A DNA stretch of 64,000 nucleotides from Tropicimonas sp. IMCC34043 (GCF_003390845.1 NZ_QMEK01000001.1:1612001-1676000); one strand, 5' to 3'. Shown: positions 6,401 through 16,171, numbered from the stretch's first letter. Numbers and translations: made by a program. Notes: generated from the sequence alone by a model not told the origin.

Positions 6401-7789
6401 TCAGTCCAGTTTTTTCCGGGCGGCATAGAGGGCTGCCACCGCACAGGACACCAGCCGCGACTTGTCGTCGTCGGCCCGGCTGGTCAGGATCACCGGGCAT
6501 TTCGCGCCGATCACGATGCCGCCGGCTTCGGCATGGGCGATGAAGGTCAGTTCCTTGGCCAGCATGTTCGCCGATTCCATGTTCGGCGCGATCAGGATCT
6601 CGGCCTGGCCGGCGACCAGCGACCGGATGCCCTTGGTCCGCGCCGCTTCGATGTTGATGGCGTTGTCCATGGCCAGCGGCCCGTCGACCAGTGCGCCCTT
6701 GATCTGGCCGCGCTCGGCCATCTTCGACAGCGCCGCAGCATCGAGGGTCGAGGGGATCCTCGGGTTCACGGTTTCCACGGCCGAGAGGATCCCGACCTTC
6801 GGTTCGGACATCCCCAGCGTGTGGGCCAGATCGATCGCGTTCTGGGTGATGTCGACCTTGGTCTCGAGATCGGGGGCAATGTTGATCGCGGCGTCCGAGA
6901 TCAGCAACAGATGGGTCAGCCCCGGCACGTCCATGACAAAGACATGGGACAGCCGCCGCCCGATCCGCAGCCCGCCCTCGCGCTTCACGACTTCGCTCAG
7001 CAGCGTGTCGGTGTGCAGGTTGCCCTTCATCAGGGCGCCGGCGCGGCCTTCGTTCACGAACTTGACGCCAAGGCCCGCGGCAAGCTTGTTGCTCGGTTCG
7101 TCGTGGATCTCGAAGGCCGAGATATCGCGGCCGATCTTCTCGGCTGCCGCACGGATCTTGGCCGCGTTGCCGATCAGGATCGGCTCGATCAGGGTATGGT
7201 CATAACCCAGAAGCGCGCCGAGCAGCGAATCCTCGGTCTCGGGCGCCACCACGGCCGTGCGCATCGGCGGCAGCGGCTCGGCCTCGGCCAGCAGCTTGTC
7301 GAAATGAACATGCCTCTGCACGATCAGGCCGGGAATGTCGTCGACATTGTAGTCCATCTTGGACGTCGGTGCGAAGACATCGGCGGAACCGTCGGCCAGC
7401 TTCTTGCCGTCGACCGTGTCGACCCTGCAGGAAAACCGGGCGATCTTGCCCTCGAGCTTTTCGACCAGCTTGACCTTGATGATCAACTCGTCGCCAGCGA
7501 AAGCGCGTTCGTAGAAGTTCATGCAATGCGATTTATAGAGCGTGCCGGGCCCCGGCAGCTTGTTGCCGAGGGCCGAGGAAATCAGGGTCGCAACCCACAT
7601 CGCCGGCGCAACCGGTTCCGTCAAAGGCGCACCTTCGACTTCCTTGAAGCGCGGAAAGTGCTTGGGGTTCATGTTGCCGGTGATGTTGGCGAAGACAAAG
7701 AAATCGTCGGCGCGGCAGACGCGCCGGACTTCTGCCTCCATCCCGACTTCGAGCTCGTCCCAGGTGGTGTTGGTCAGGGTCGTCGTCAT
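6401..7789 (-). CDS. Bifunctional enoyl-CoA hydratase / phosphate acetyltransferase
   Basis: 462 aa fusion. Residues 1 to about 150 are a MaoC-type hot-dog hydratase domain (FANITGNMNPKHF, then a hydrophobic helix and FYERAFAGDEL); residues about 160-462 are a phosphate acetyl/butyryl-transferase domain (GILSAVETVNPRIPSTLDA, GALVDGPLAMDNAI). Such fusions join an (R)-specific hydratase with an acyl-CoA/acyl-phosphate exchange activity and usually sit beside an acetate or butyrate kinase. No kinase is adjacent here, so the route that uses the acyl phosphate is unclear. The gene stands alone with its own terminator. Confidence 0.87.
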   Translation of the reverse strand: MTTTLTNTTWDELEVGMEAEVRRVCRADDFFVFANITGNMNPKHFPRFKEVEGAPLTEPVAPAMWVATLISSALGNKLPGPGTLYKSHCMNFYERAFAGDELIIKVKLVEKLEGKIARFSCRVDTVDGKKLADGSADVFAPTSKMDYNVDDIPGLIVQRHVHFDKLLAEAEPLPPMRTAVVAPETEDSLLGALLGYDHTLIEPILIGNAAKIRAAAEKIGRDISAFEIHDEPSNKLAAGLGVKFVNEGRAGALMKGNLHTDTLLSEVVKREGGLRIGRRLSHVFVMDVPGLTHLLLISDAAINIAPDLETKVDITQNAIDLAHTLGMSEPKVGILSAVETVNPRIPSTLDAAALSKMAERGQIKGALVDGPLAMDNAINIEAARTKGIRSLVAGQAEILIAPNMESANMLAKELTFIAHAEAGGIVIGAKCPVILTSRADDDKSRLVSCAVAALYAARKKLD

Positions 7790-8073
7790 CGTTTCATCCT
7801 TGCCCGGGTCATGACACCGCGCGCGAGGAGAGACCCGGTCACCCGCCCCGCTTGTCCGTCGTCTCCCCGCCTATGCCTGTTGCATGACCGGGCGGTGAAG
7901 ACAAACCCCGTTGGTGCCGCAGAGCAGCATTGCACTGGCCGTTTCGCCCCAAGGGCGATTATGCCGCGGCGTCATGCAGATCTTCGCGACGCCCTGAACC
8001 GGTGAAATCCTGTCGGGTGAACCGCAGTCGTCCCCGGTGCCGGCGCAGGGCTGCGGCCGCGCCGGCCGCGGCC

Positions 8074-9222
8074 TCAGGCCACCCGCCGCCCGGCAACCCA
8101 GACCCCGCGCACCGCTCCGGTGCCGGCCACACGCTGCACCCGGATCAGATCGGCCCGCGCCCCGATCTGCAGCCGCCCGCGGTCCGGCAAGCCGGCCGCA
8201 TCGGCCGGCGCGGCCGTGACACAGGCGATCCCGCGCGCCGGATCGCCCCACAGATCCCCCAGCATCAAAGCCCCCGACAGCAGCGCCGAGGGCACGTAAT
8301 CCGAGCTGAGGATGTCGAGCAGACCGGCGTCGGCCAGATCCCGCGCCGCAACATTGCCCGAATGGCTGCCGCCCCGGATCAGGTTCGGCGCCCCCATCAT
8401 CACCGCGATTCCGGTGTCGTGGCAGGCGGCTGCGGCCTCGATGGTGGTCGGAAACTCGGCCAGGCGCACGCCATGGCCCTGCGAGGCCACCACCTGTCCG
8501 GCTGTCGTGTCGTCGTGGCTGGCCAGCACCGCGCCAAAGCGCTGCGCCTCGGCCAACGCCGTCGCCTCGTGCCGGTCGCCATGGCGCGCCCGCAGCGCGC
8601 GCAACTCGGCGACGTGGATGTCGAACTCCGCATCCGAAAAGCCATACTTGCCCTGCACGTACTGGCGCAGCTTGCCGATGTCGCGGAACTGGCGGGCGCC
8701 GGGGGTGTGGTCCATCAGGCTGACAATCCGCACCCGGTCCTCGGGGCCAAAGGCCGCCATCTCGGCCGCCAGCGTCTCGGAACAGATCTCGGCCCGCAGG
8801 TGCAGATAGTGGCTGATCCGAAGCACCCCGAGGTCGAGCAACTGCAGCAGTTCGCTGGCAAGCTGGCGCGCATAGGGTTCGTATTGCCGCTTCCCGGAGG
8901 GGATCGAGCCCACCCGCATGGCGTCGAAGACGGTGGTAATGCCGGTGCTGGCAAGCTCGCCGTCATGGGCAAGGATCGCCGTGGCATGGGGCCAGTCGAC
9001 ATTCGGCCGCGGCCGGATGTGGCGTTCGAGGTTGTCGGTGTGCAGCTCGATCAGACCCGGCATCACCATGTCGCCGCCGCAATCGATGGCGCCGGCGGGC
9101 ACACCGGCTCCGGTGTCGATCGCCGCGATCCGCCCTGCGACGACGCGCAGCGCGCCGGTCACCACTTCGCCCGGAAGCACCAGCGTCGCATTGCCAAGGA
9201 TGACATCGCAAGTCATTGGCAT
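8074..9222 (-). CDS. phnM: PhnM, ribosyl-phosphonate triphosphate diphosphatase
   Basis: 382 aa amidohydrolase-fold protein. Family marks: MPGLIELHTDNLERH with the metal-binding HTDN, FDAMRVGS, SHYLHLRAE, LASHDDTT and SSDYVPSALL. PhnM hydrolyses alpha-D-ribose-1-phosphonate-5-triphosphate to the 5-phosphate and pyrophosphate in the carbon-phosphorus lyase pathway. GAGGGAAG lies upstream of the ATG. Its partners here are a divergent DUF1045 gene 65 bp away and phnN; the lyase core phnGHIJKL is not within the window, so these genes must work with a distant operon or be leftovers. Confidence 0.92.
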   Translation of the reverse strand: MPMTCDVILGNATLVLPGEVVTGALRVVAGRIAAIDTGAGVPAGAIDCGGDMVMPGLIELHTDNLERHIRPRPNVDWPHATAILAHDGELASTGITTVFDAMRVGSIPSGKRQYEPYARQLASELLQLLDLGVLRISHYLHLRAEICSETLAAEMAAFGPEDRVRIVSLMDHTPGARQFRDIGKLRQYVQGKYGFSDAEFDIHVAELRALRARHGDRHEATALAEAQRFGAVLASHDDTTAGQVVASQGHGVRLAEFPTTIEAAAACHDTGIAVMMGAPNLIRGGSHSGNVAARDLADAGLLDILSSDYVPSALLSGALMLGDLWGDPARGIACVTAAPADAAGLPDRGRLQIGARADLIRVQRVAGTGAVRGVWVAGRRVA

Positions 9223-9287
9223 GGCGTCTTCTTCCCTCGCGGCGCGGGTAGGTTTGTGCTAGGGGGGAAGCTCTCTGGAGGGACGAC

Positions 9288-9977
9288 ATGGACGGATTCA
9301 CGCGCTATGCGCTGTTTTATGCCCCGCCACCGGGGCCGCTTGCGGAGTTCTGTGCCGCCTGGCTCGGCTGGGACCCGCGACAGGGTCGCAAAGTCGCCCA
9401 CCCTGCCCTGCCCGGCCTGCCGATGCCCGCCGCCGAGATCACCGAGACCCCGCACAAGTACGGGTTTCACGCCACGCTGAAGCCGCCGTTCCGGCTGGCC
9501 GAGGGGTTCGACGTGGCCGAGCTGCACAATGCCGCCGAGGCGCTGGCCGCCACGCTGCCGGCGGTTCTGATCGACGGTCTGCGGCTTGGCTCGATCGAGG
9601 GGTTTCTGGCGCTGCTGCCCGAGGGCGAGGCGACGGGACTGGCGCTGCTGGCGGCACGGATCGTCGAAGCGCTCGACGTGTTCCGCGCCCAGCCCGAGGA
9701 AGACGAACTGGCGCGGCGCAGGGCGGGAGGATTGAGCTCGCGCCAGGAGGCGTTGCTGCAGCGCTGGGGCTATCCCTATGTGATGGAGGAGTTCCGGTTC
9801 CACATGACGCTGTCGGGCCGGCTGCCGGCGACCGAGATCGAGGCGGTCAAGGCCTGCCTTGGTCCGGTGCTGGAGCCGCTGCTGCCGCGGCCGTTCCGGA
9901 TCCGCGAGTTCTGCCTGTTCGGCGAGGGGCAGGATGGGCGGTTCCATAACCTGCATCGCTACACGCTTTCAGGCTGA
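9288..9977 (+). CDS. DUF1045 phosphonate-linked protein (2H phosphoesterase-like)
   Basis: 229 aa. Two HxT motifs at residues 61-63 (HATL) and 172-174 (HMTL), each followed by a strand, are the signature of the 2H phosphoesterase superfamily; the protein belongs to the DUF1045 group that travels with phn genes. A cyclic phosphodiesterase step (normally PhnP) exists in carbon-phosphorus lyase metabolism, and no phnP is seen here, so this protein could fill it; that is inference. GGAGGG precedes the ATG. Its 3' end overlaps the convergent phnN by 19 bp. Confidence 0.85.
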   Translation: MDGFTRYALFYAPPPGPLAEFCAAWLGWDPRQGRKVAHPALPGLPMPAAEITETPHKYGFHATLKPPFRLAEGFDVAELHNAAEALAATLPAVLIDGLRLGSIEGFLALLPEGEATGLALLAARIVEALDVFRAQPEEDELARRRAGGLSSRQEALLQRWGYPYVMEEFRFHMTLSGRLPATEIEAVKACLGPVLEPLLPRPFRIREFCLFGEGQDGRFHNLHRYTLSG

Positions 9978-10501
9978 AGCGCCGCCAGGAACTTGGCCAC
10001 CGCATCCTCCAGCCGGCCGTCGTTCTCGACCACGCGGATCGACGGGCCATAGGGGATCTCATAGGCGGCGCGGGCCAGCCGTTCGGCAATCTCCGCCCAG
10101 CTCTCGCCGCCGCGTGCCGCGAGCCGCGAGGCCAGCACCGGCAGCGAGGCGGTGACATGGACGACCGCGAGGCCCGGGAACACCTCCCAGGCCTGGCCGA
10201 CGACCCCGCGCGAGGCACTGAACAATACGTCGCGCCCCTCGGCGATGGCCTTGTCGATGTTCGCCGGGATGCCGAATTTGACTCCGTCGGTCTCCCAGTC
10301 GAGGACGAAGGCGCCGGCCTGCTTGCGCCGCAGGAATTCCTCGGTATCGACGCTGTCGAAAACCTCGCCATTGGCATCGGGGGGGCGGGTGATCACCCGC
10401 TCGACAATGCTGATGTCATGGCGCCTGCGCAGCGCCTCGGTCATCAGCGTGAACTTGCCCGCGCCCGTGGGACCAACCACGGCAAAGACCCGCCCGGCCA
10501 T
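9959..10501 (-). CDS. phnN: Ribose 1,5-bisphosphokinase PhnN
   Basis: 180 aa guanylate-kinase-like protein. The P-loop is GPTGAGKFTL, followed by RVITRPPDANGE (substrate lid) and VLDWETDGVKFGIP. PhnN phosphorylates ribose 1,5-bisphosphate to PRPP, the last step of phosphonate ribosyl recycling. The residue after GK is phenylalanine, where homologues I know have aspartate (GKDS/GKDT); whether this matters is unknown. It is convergent with the DUF1045 gene (19 bp overlap) and followed by corA in tandem. Confidence 0.88.
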   Translation of the reverse strand: MAGRVFAVVGPTGAGKFTLMTEALRRRHDISIVERVITRPPDANGEVFDSVDTEEFLRRKQAGAFVLDWETDGVKFGIPANIDKAIAEGRDVLFSASRGVVGQAWEVFPGLAVVHVTASLPVLASRLAARGGESWAEIAERLARAAYEIPYGPSIRVVENDGRLEDAVAKFLAALQPESV

Positions 10502-10560
10502 CTCTCAGCCCGCCCGCCGGGCAGGTTTGGGCAGCATCCATTCCCGCACAACCTGCATCG

Positions 10561-11523
10561 TCACAACCACCCCCGCCATTTGAAATAGAGGAATGTCAGC
10601 CCCGCCGATGCCGCCATCAGCGCAAGCGACAGGAAAAAACCGAATTCGTTCTGGATCTCGGGCATCCAGACAAAGTTCATGCCCCAGATCGACGAGATCA
10701 GCGTCGCGGGCGCGAACAACGCGACCATGGCCGACAGCATCGAAACCGCCTTGTTCTGCTCGAGCCCGATCAGACCCAAGGTTGCATCGGTCACAAACGA
10801 CACCCGGGCCGACAGATGATCGCCATGGACCACGAGCGACAGCACATCGCGCGCCTGACCGCGGGCCAGCCGCTTGACGTCCTTGCCGGTCTCTTTCTCG
10901 GCCGGGAACTGGTCGATATAGTTCAGCGCCCGTTCCATCGTCAGCAGCGACAGCCGTACCTTGCCGATCCGTTCGCCCTGCAGACCCGCAGATTCGAGCG
11001 AGCGCTGCAGCACGTTGATCCGGTTGAGCCGCCCGCCGCCGAAGACCTCGCCCGATATCTCGTCAAGGCGGCGGCCGATCTCTTCCAGCGCATCGGCCAG
11101 ATGATCGACGATGTCCTCGACAAGCCCCATCGCCACCCGTCCCGGCGTATCGCAACCGACCCCGGCGCGGCCGCCGTTGGCGACAAAGCGGCGGAAGGGC
11201 TCGGGTTCGTGATAGCGCACGGTGACAAGCCGTTCAGGGGCGAGCACAAAGCAGATCGGGCGCGACATCTTGCGACCCTCGGGCGTCATTCCGGGCAGCA
11301 CGACGGTGATATAGTCGACATCGCCTTCGCGGTAGAGCCGGCTCGAGAGCTGGATTTCCTCCATGTCCTCAAGCGTCGGCACATCGATTCCAAGCGCCTT
11401 CACCCGGGCAATCTGTGCCGGCTGCGGTCCATAGAGATCGATCCAGATCGCCTCGTCCAAGGCGTCATCCTGCGGCGCCATCTGCCGCAATCCCCGATCC
11501 GTGTTCCGATAGGCGTAAAGCAT
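10561..11523 (-). CDS. corA: CorA-type magnesium/divalent cation transporter
   Basis: 320 aa. A long soluble N-terminal domain with extended helices leads to two C-terminal membrane segments; the first ends in WGMNF, the GMN ion-selectivity signature of CorA, and the second ends in FLYFKWRGWL. CorA pentamers import Mg2+ (also Co2+ or Ni2+) across the inner membrane. Upstream lies a 265 bp gap without a recognisable gene. Confidence 0.93.
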   Translation of the reverse strand: MLYAYRNTDRGLRQMAPQDDALDEAIWIDLYGPQPAQIARVKALGIDVPTLEDMEEIQLSSRLYREGDVDYITVVLPGMTPEGRKMSRPICFVLAPERLVTVRYHEPEPFRRFVANGGRAGVGCDTPGRVAMGLVEDIVDHLADALEEIGRRLDEISGEVFGGGRLNRINVLQRSLESAGLQGERIGKVRLSLLTMERALNYIDQFPAEKETGKDVKRLARGQARDVLSLVVHGDHLSARVSFVTDATLGLIGLEQNKAVSMLSAMVALFAPATLISSIWGMNFVWMPEIQNEFGFFLSLALMAASAGLTFLYFKWRGWL

Positions 11524-11788
11524 TGTGTCAGGTCCGCAGGACGAATTTTGCCGCCCCCTTGGGTAGCGCCATGAAGCGGCCGATCCAAGGCCCGACAGTC
11601 ACAAAGACGCGCCGCGACCGACGCCCCTGCCTGCGAGGTTGCCGGATCGCCTCGCTCTGCCTGCCGCGACAGCGCTTGCCGGACCCATGCAGCCCGTCCC
11701 GTCGCTGCCACGGATGCGCGGGGGCCGCCGAACCGGAAAAGAGCCGCTCAGACCGCCCTAAACCGCCCGCAGCCGCGATCAGCGTGGA

Positions 11789-12535
11789 TCACCCCTGACC
11801 ACGGCCCGCCAAGGGATGGGCGCGCCAGGCTGCAAGCCAGGCCGCGTCGATGGCATCGAGGGCTGCCGTGTCGAACCCTGCGGCCTGTTTCCAGTAGCGC
11901 CCGGAGGCGACGAAATACCCCAGCCGCCGTTCCAGCGACAGGGGCCGCCCGGCCAATGCATCCGCCGCGCCATCGACGGTGCGGCGGCAAAGCACCGGCA
12001 GATCGCCAAGCCCCGTGCGGGCAAAGACCAGCCGGCTTTCCGCGGCCGCCGACAAGTTGACGCAAACACAGCCCCGCCGCGCCGCCAGCAGGGCAAGGCG
12101 CGCCGACTTCGCCGGAAGCGACCGCAGGGTCGGGTCGCGGCGCAAAGGGTCGGGCGCGCCGGTACCATAGAAATGCGTCGGTCCGGTCGCCGGATAGACC
12201 ATGTCGCAGCCGACAAAGGCCATGACCCGCGGCCGCAGCGCGTCCAGCGCCCAATAGCCCGCGGTAAAGGCCATGGTGCCGCCAGCATAGACGAAGCCGC
12301 CAAAGCGGTTCTGGGCCGGAACATAGCTGCGATAATCGACGATCTGCTGACCCGGCGACAGCGCCTGCGGGCGACGGTCCTCGGGAAAGTCCTCGGGATG
12401 GATCAGATGGGTCCAGTCCGGGCGCACCCGCCAGGCGTTGTTGATCGCCACCCGCGCATCGAACGCCGCCGCCGGCCAGGCTCGTGCTGCCACAGCATCG
12501 GGGCCACTGCCCAGAATCAGAACGATGCGTGCCAT
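11789..12535 (-). CDS. Conserved hypothetical, possible glycosyltransferase-like fold
   Basis: 248 aa, no signal peptide. It opens with MARIVLILGSGPDAV, a Rossmann-like nucleotide-binding start, then VAINNAW, and later FVGCDMVY and THFYGTG. These motif positions recall DUF115/motility-associated or family 42 sialyltransferase-like enzymes (GSGPS near the N-terminus, GCDfY in the middle), but the match is by eye and weak. The ATG at 12535 was chosen because the fold begins there. It stands between corA and the nlpD-like gene on the same strand. Confidence 0.6.
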   Translation of the reverse strand: MARIVLILGSGPDAVAARAWPAAAFDARVAINNAWRVRPDWTHLIHPEDFPEDRRPQALSPGQQIVDYRSYVPAQNRFGGFVYAGGTMAFTAGYWALDALRPRVMAFVGCDMVYPATGPTHFYGTGAPDPLRRDPTLRSLPAKSARLALLAARRGCVCVNLSAAAESRLVFARTGLGDLPVLCRRTVDGAADALAGRPLSLERRLGYFVASGRYWKQAAGFDTAALDAIDAAWLAAWRAHPLAGRGQG

Positions 12536-12622
12536 GGCGCCCTCAAGCCTGCCCTCGCCGCCCGACCGCGCGGCATTCGTCCGGGCCGCGAAGGGCGGCA
12601 AGGCCCCGTTTCAATCGATGTG

Positions 12623-13768
12623 TCAGTCGATAAAGATCGCCGGGTCCCGGGCGTCGATCCCCTCGCGAACCTCGAAGTGCAGGAAGGGTGTCGGCGCATT
12701 TCGCACCGAAGCAATCGGCTGGCCACGGCTGACCGTCTGGCCTTTCTGGACCTTCAGATCGTCGACATTGGCATAGACGGTCAGAAGCCCGCCGTCGTGG
12801 CGCAGCACGAGGATCGGGACCTGATCGGTGTCGCGGGTGATAGCGGCCACCACGCCGCCGTCGGCTGCGACCACCGTGGTCCCGGCCGGAACCGCAATGT
12901 CGATCCCGTCGTTCTTGCCGCCAAAATCGCGGATCACGGTGCCCTGCACCGGGGTCGTCATGCGCGATTTCGAGGCCGCGGTGCGTTCCTTGGCCAGATC
13001 GGGCGAAGGCGGCGTGCCGGGGACTGCCCCGGCTTCGGTCTTGGACACGGGCTGGGTCTTTTCGGCGGGCAACGGGGTCGCGGCGCTGGGCGGTGTCGGC
13101 GTCGGGCTGCCGACCCCGGGGGCCGTCGTCGTGTTCGCCGAAGGTGCCGGCGACACCACCACCGGGATCAGCAGGTACTGGCCCGAGCGCACTTCCATGT
13201 TCGGGCCAAGCCCGTTCCATTCGGCCAGCGATTTGGTCGAAACGCCATAGAGCCGCGCAATCGAATAGGCGGTCTCGCCCGCGACGACCTTGTGGCGCAG
13301 AGGCTCGCTGCCGGAACTCGCGCTGGTCGTCGTCCCGGATGTCTTGACCGCCGGCGCGGCGCGCGCAATCGCGCCGCTGGCAAGGGTTTCCACGTCGACC
13401 CGGTCGGTGCTTGTGGCGCTGGTCTGGCCTGCGGTCGCGGACACCCGCCGCGGCAGCACCAGAACCTCGCCAGCGTTCAGCGGCGCATTGACCGGCAGGC
13501 CGTTGTAACGCGCCAGTTCTTCAGACGACAGACCGAGACGGACGGCGATAGTGCCGACGGTATCGCCATCGCGCGCCACCACGGCCTGATAGGTCGGATA
13601 CGAAATGACACCGCGGTTGTCCGGGGTCGGACGTGGAGCAGTCTGGGCCTGCGCCGCCGTGGTGGTGTCAAATCCCTTGCCGAGATCCCGCATGTCGAGG
13701 TCGATCGGCCCGTTGGTACAGGCAGCCAGCGCCAGAACTCCGGCGCTCATGAAAAAATAGGCGCGCAT
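12623..13768 (-). CDS. nlpD: NlpD-like LysM/LytM lipoprotein, amidase activator
   Basis: 381 aa lipoprotein: lipobox LAAC within the first 17 residues, two LysM peptidoglycan-binding domains (about 60-110 and 145-190), a Pro/Thr-rich linker and a C-terminal LytM/M23 domain (about 285-381). The M23 domain is degenerate: KNDGID lacks the first metal histidine, YANVD has Asn for the usual His, and FLHFEV keeps only one of the two final histidines. Like NlpD/EnvC it is therefore probably a non-catalytic activator of cell-separation amidases. It follows surE-pcm, the order also known from gammaproteobacteria. Confidence 0.85.
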   Translation of the reverse strand: MRAYFFMSAGVLALAACTNGPIDLDMRDLGKGFDTTTAAQAQTAPRPTPDNRGVISYPTYQAVVARDGDTVGTIAVRLGLSSEELARYNGLPVNAPLNAGEVLVLPRRVSATAGQTSATSTDRVDVETLASGAIARAAPAVKTSGTTTSASSGSEPLRHKVVAGETAYSIARLYGVSTKSLAEWNGLGPNMEVRSGQYLLIPVVVSPAPSANTTTAPGVGSPTPTPPSAATPLPAEKTQPVSKTEAGAVPGTPPSPDLAKERTAASKSRMTTPVQGTVIRDFGGKNDGIDIAVPAGTTVVAADGGVVAAITRDTDQVPILVLRHDGGLLTVYANVDDLKVQKGQTVSRGQPIASVRNAPTPFLHFEVREGIDARDPAIFID

Positions 13769-13859
13769 CGGCTCGTACTCCTCAATCGCGGGGCCCTCTT
13801 GCCGGGGCCTGCGGGCAAATCACCCCGGAAGCGGCACAAAAGCTGCCGTCCGGGACATC

Positions 13860-14501
13860 TCATTCCCGCCCCAGCCCTTCGAGCAATGGCACGAAGCGCA
13901 CCGGGCAGAGTTCATCATAGTCGAATCCATGGTCGGTCCGCCGCACACGGATCAATGTCTGTACCGCATCTGACTGGCCAACGGGCAGCACCATGATACC
14001 GCCGATCCTGAGCTGGGCCAAGAGCGGGCCGGGCGGATCCTCGGCCGCTGCCGTCACGAGGATCCGGTCGAAGGGCGCGTGATCGGGCAGCCCGTGGCTG
14101 CCGTCGGCGGTGAAGGTGATGATGTTGGTCAGCCCCAGCCGGTCGAACATCGCCTGGGCCTGGGCGACGAGGCTGCGAAAGCGGTCGGTGGTATAGACGC
14201 GGCGGCACAGGTGGCTGAGGATGGCCGCCTGATAGCCCGATCCGGTGCCGATCTCGAGCACCTTGTCGCGCGGCCCGACCTCCAGCGCCTGGGTCATCAA
14301 CGCCACAATCGAGGGCTGGCTGATGGTCTGGCCGCAGGCGATGGGAAGCGGGCGATCCTCATAGGCGCGTTCGGCGAAGAGGCCCTGCACGAACAGCCCG
14401 CGGTCCACCGCCTCCATCGCCTCGAGAACGCGTTTTTCGGTCACACCCTTCGTCCGGATGGTGAAGAGCAGCTGCATCTTCTGCTCGGCCGTCCAGGTCA
14501 T
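13860..14501 (-). CDS. pcm: Protein-L-isoaspartate O-methyltransferase
   Basis: 213 aa SAM-dependent methyltransferase. Motif I is [13 protein letters not shown]; the family marks [14 protein letters not shown] and [14 protein letters not shown] follow. Pcm methylates isoaspartyl residues in damaged proteins, starting their repair. The ATG overlaps the surE stop (4 bp overlap), so the two are translationally coupled, and the nlpD-like gene follows after 91 bp. Confidence 0.94.
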   Translation of the reverse strand: MTWTAEQKMQLLFTIRTKGVTEKRVLEAMEAVDRGLFVQGLFAERAYEDRPLPIACGQTISQPSIVALMTQALEVGPRDKVLEIGTGSGYQAAILSHLCRRVYTTDRFRSLVAQAQAMFDRLGLTNIITFTADGSHGLPDHAPFDRILVTAAAEDPPGPLLAQLRIGGIMVLPVGQSDAVQTLIRVRRTDHGFDYDELCPVRFVPLLEGLGRE

Positions 14502-15286
14502 TCCAATGCTGCTCTCAACATCTCGACACGATCATGGGCGGTCAGGTCGGCGCGCATCGGCGTGACCGAGACATAGCCGTCGAGGTTGGCCTCGACATCG
14601 GTGCCGGGGCCGGAGCGCACGTTCTGCGCACCGCTGCGAACCCACAGGAATCGCCGCCCCGAGGGCGCTTGCGTCGGTTCGACCGACATCCGCACACCGG
14701 GCCGCACGCCCTGCGTCACGGCGCGGACGCCGCGCACCTTGCTGGCCGGCACGGGCGGGAAGTTCACGTTATAGAACAGATTGTAGCCACCGTCGCTGTC
14801 CCAGGCGGCATGATCGAGAAGGCGGCGGACCAGATCGGCGCCCGTGGCGGCGGCGGCCTCGAACGGATCATCGAGCCCAACGTTGCCGGGGCCGAAATAC
14901 TGCGACAGCGCAATCGCCGGCACACCCTGCAATGCGGCTTCCATCGCCCCGCCGATGGTGCCCGAATAAACGGTGTTTTCGCCCGAGTTGTTGCCGCGAT
15001 TGACCCCGGAGAGCACCAGATCTGGAACGTCCCCCTTCAGGACATAGTAGATCCCCGCCATCACGCAGTCGGCGGGGCTGCCTTCGGCGGCAAAGCGGCG
15101 TTCGCCGAGCTGGGCGATCATGGTCGGGTGAACATAGCTGACGCAATGGCCAACGCCCGATTGTTCGAATGCCGGGGCGACGGTCCAGACCTCGCCTTCG
15201 GGGCCGGCAATCTGCTCGGCGATGGATTGCAAGATCTCCAGGCCCGGCGCGTTGATCCCGTCGTCGTTGGTAATGAGAATACGCAT
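14498..15286 (-). CDS. surE: 5'/3'-nucleotidase SurE
   Basis: 262 aa. The N-terminal [15 protein letters not shown] contains the acidic metal-binding NDDG of SurE phosphatases; LSGVNRGNN and [11 protein letters not shown] are further family segments. SurE dephosphorylates nucleoside monophosphates in stationary-phase or stress metabolism. It is the first gene of the surE-pcm-nlpD unit, with four bases shared with pcm. Confidence 0.95.
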   Translation of the reverse strand: MRILITNDDGINAPGLEILQSIAEQIAGPEGEVWTVAPAFEQSGVGHCVSYVHPTMIAQLGERRFAAEGSPADCVMAGIYYVLKGDVPDLVLSGVNRGNNSGENTVYSGTIGGAMEAALQGVPAIALSQYFGPGNVGLDDPFEAAAATGADLVRRLLDHAAWDSDGGYNLFYNVNFPPVPASKVRGVRAVTQGVRPGVRMSVEPTQAPSGRRFLWVRSGAQNVRSGPGTDVEANLDGYVSVTPMRADLTAHDRVEMLRAALE

Positions 15287-15385
15287 CTTCCGCCCCGCTA
15301 AGTCACGCCCTGCTTAGACCGCGCCCCTTGCGGGGGCAAGAACTCCGGCTCTCGAAGATGTGGTTTGACGGCAACGGCCGCGAGG

Positions 15386-16039
15386 TCAGTCCCGCGGAGC
15401 GGCAAGTTCGGCTGCCAGCCGCGTCCCCTCCTGCCACAGATCGGTCAGTTGCGAGCGGTCCTCGCCGGGGAAGAACCTGGCCCGCAATGCTGTCGGCACA
15501 GGCTGCGGCGCAAGGATACGCACCTCGGGGCCGATCTTCTGCGTCTCGGCCGCCCAGGACCGCACCAGCGCCATCTGCGCCGCCTTGGTCGCGCCATAGC
15601 AGCCGAAATACGCCCGCCCCGCCCGGTCGTCGTCCAGAAACACTGCCCGGCCCTTGCGAGCCTGCAGCAGCGGCTCGACATAGCCGATCAGCCGGCGCGT
15701 CGCCTCGATGTTGACCGCGACAGACGGATCCCAGTCCTTGGCATCGATCATCTGGGTCGGCGTCATGGGGGCGGCGTGGATCGCGCTGTGCACCCACAGG
15801 TCGACCCCGCCCCAGCGATCGTGGGTCGAAAGACACAGATGCTGCATCGCCCCGTCGTTGGTGACGTCGAGCGGCGCAAGCGTCGCCGAGCCGCCCCGCG
15901 CCTTGATCCGGTCGTCGAGGTCCTCCAGTCCACCCACGGTGCGGGCGACGGCAAGGATATGGTATTCGGGGGCAAGGGCCACGGCCATTGCGGCGCCAAG
16001 GCCGCGGCTTGCGCCGGTCACGAGGGCAATTCTGGTCAT
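15386..16039 (-). CDS. Short-chain dehydrogenase/reductase
   Basis: 217 aa classical-type SDR. The cofactor loop is TGASRGLG and the catalytic YxxxK is present as YGATK; the usual NNAG strand is replaced by WVHSAIH. The substrate cannot be inferred. It is separated from its upstream neighbour by 132 bp and does not look part of an obvious pathway. Confidence 0.8.
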   Translation of the reverse strand: MTRIALVTGASRGLGAAMAVALAPEYHILAVARTVGGLEDLDDRIKARGGSATLAPLDVTNDGAMQHLCLSTHDRWGGVDLWVHSAIHAAPMTPTQMIDAKDWDPSVAVNIEATRRLIGYVEPLLQARKGRAVFLDDDRAGRAYFGCYGATKAAQMALVRSWAAETQKIGPEVRILAPQPVPTALRARFFPGEDRSQLTDLWQEGTRLAAELAAPRD

Positions 16040-16171
16040 TCCCGGCCTTTCGCCCGGCGCGCCGGCAAGGTCAAGAGAAAGCGTCGGGCAAATCGGTCGA
16101 TCCGGCTGCGGCGGCTTGTCCGGCCCTTGGTGCCCTGCCCTGCCGGGGTCAGGACCCGGCGTCTCGCCGCC

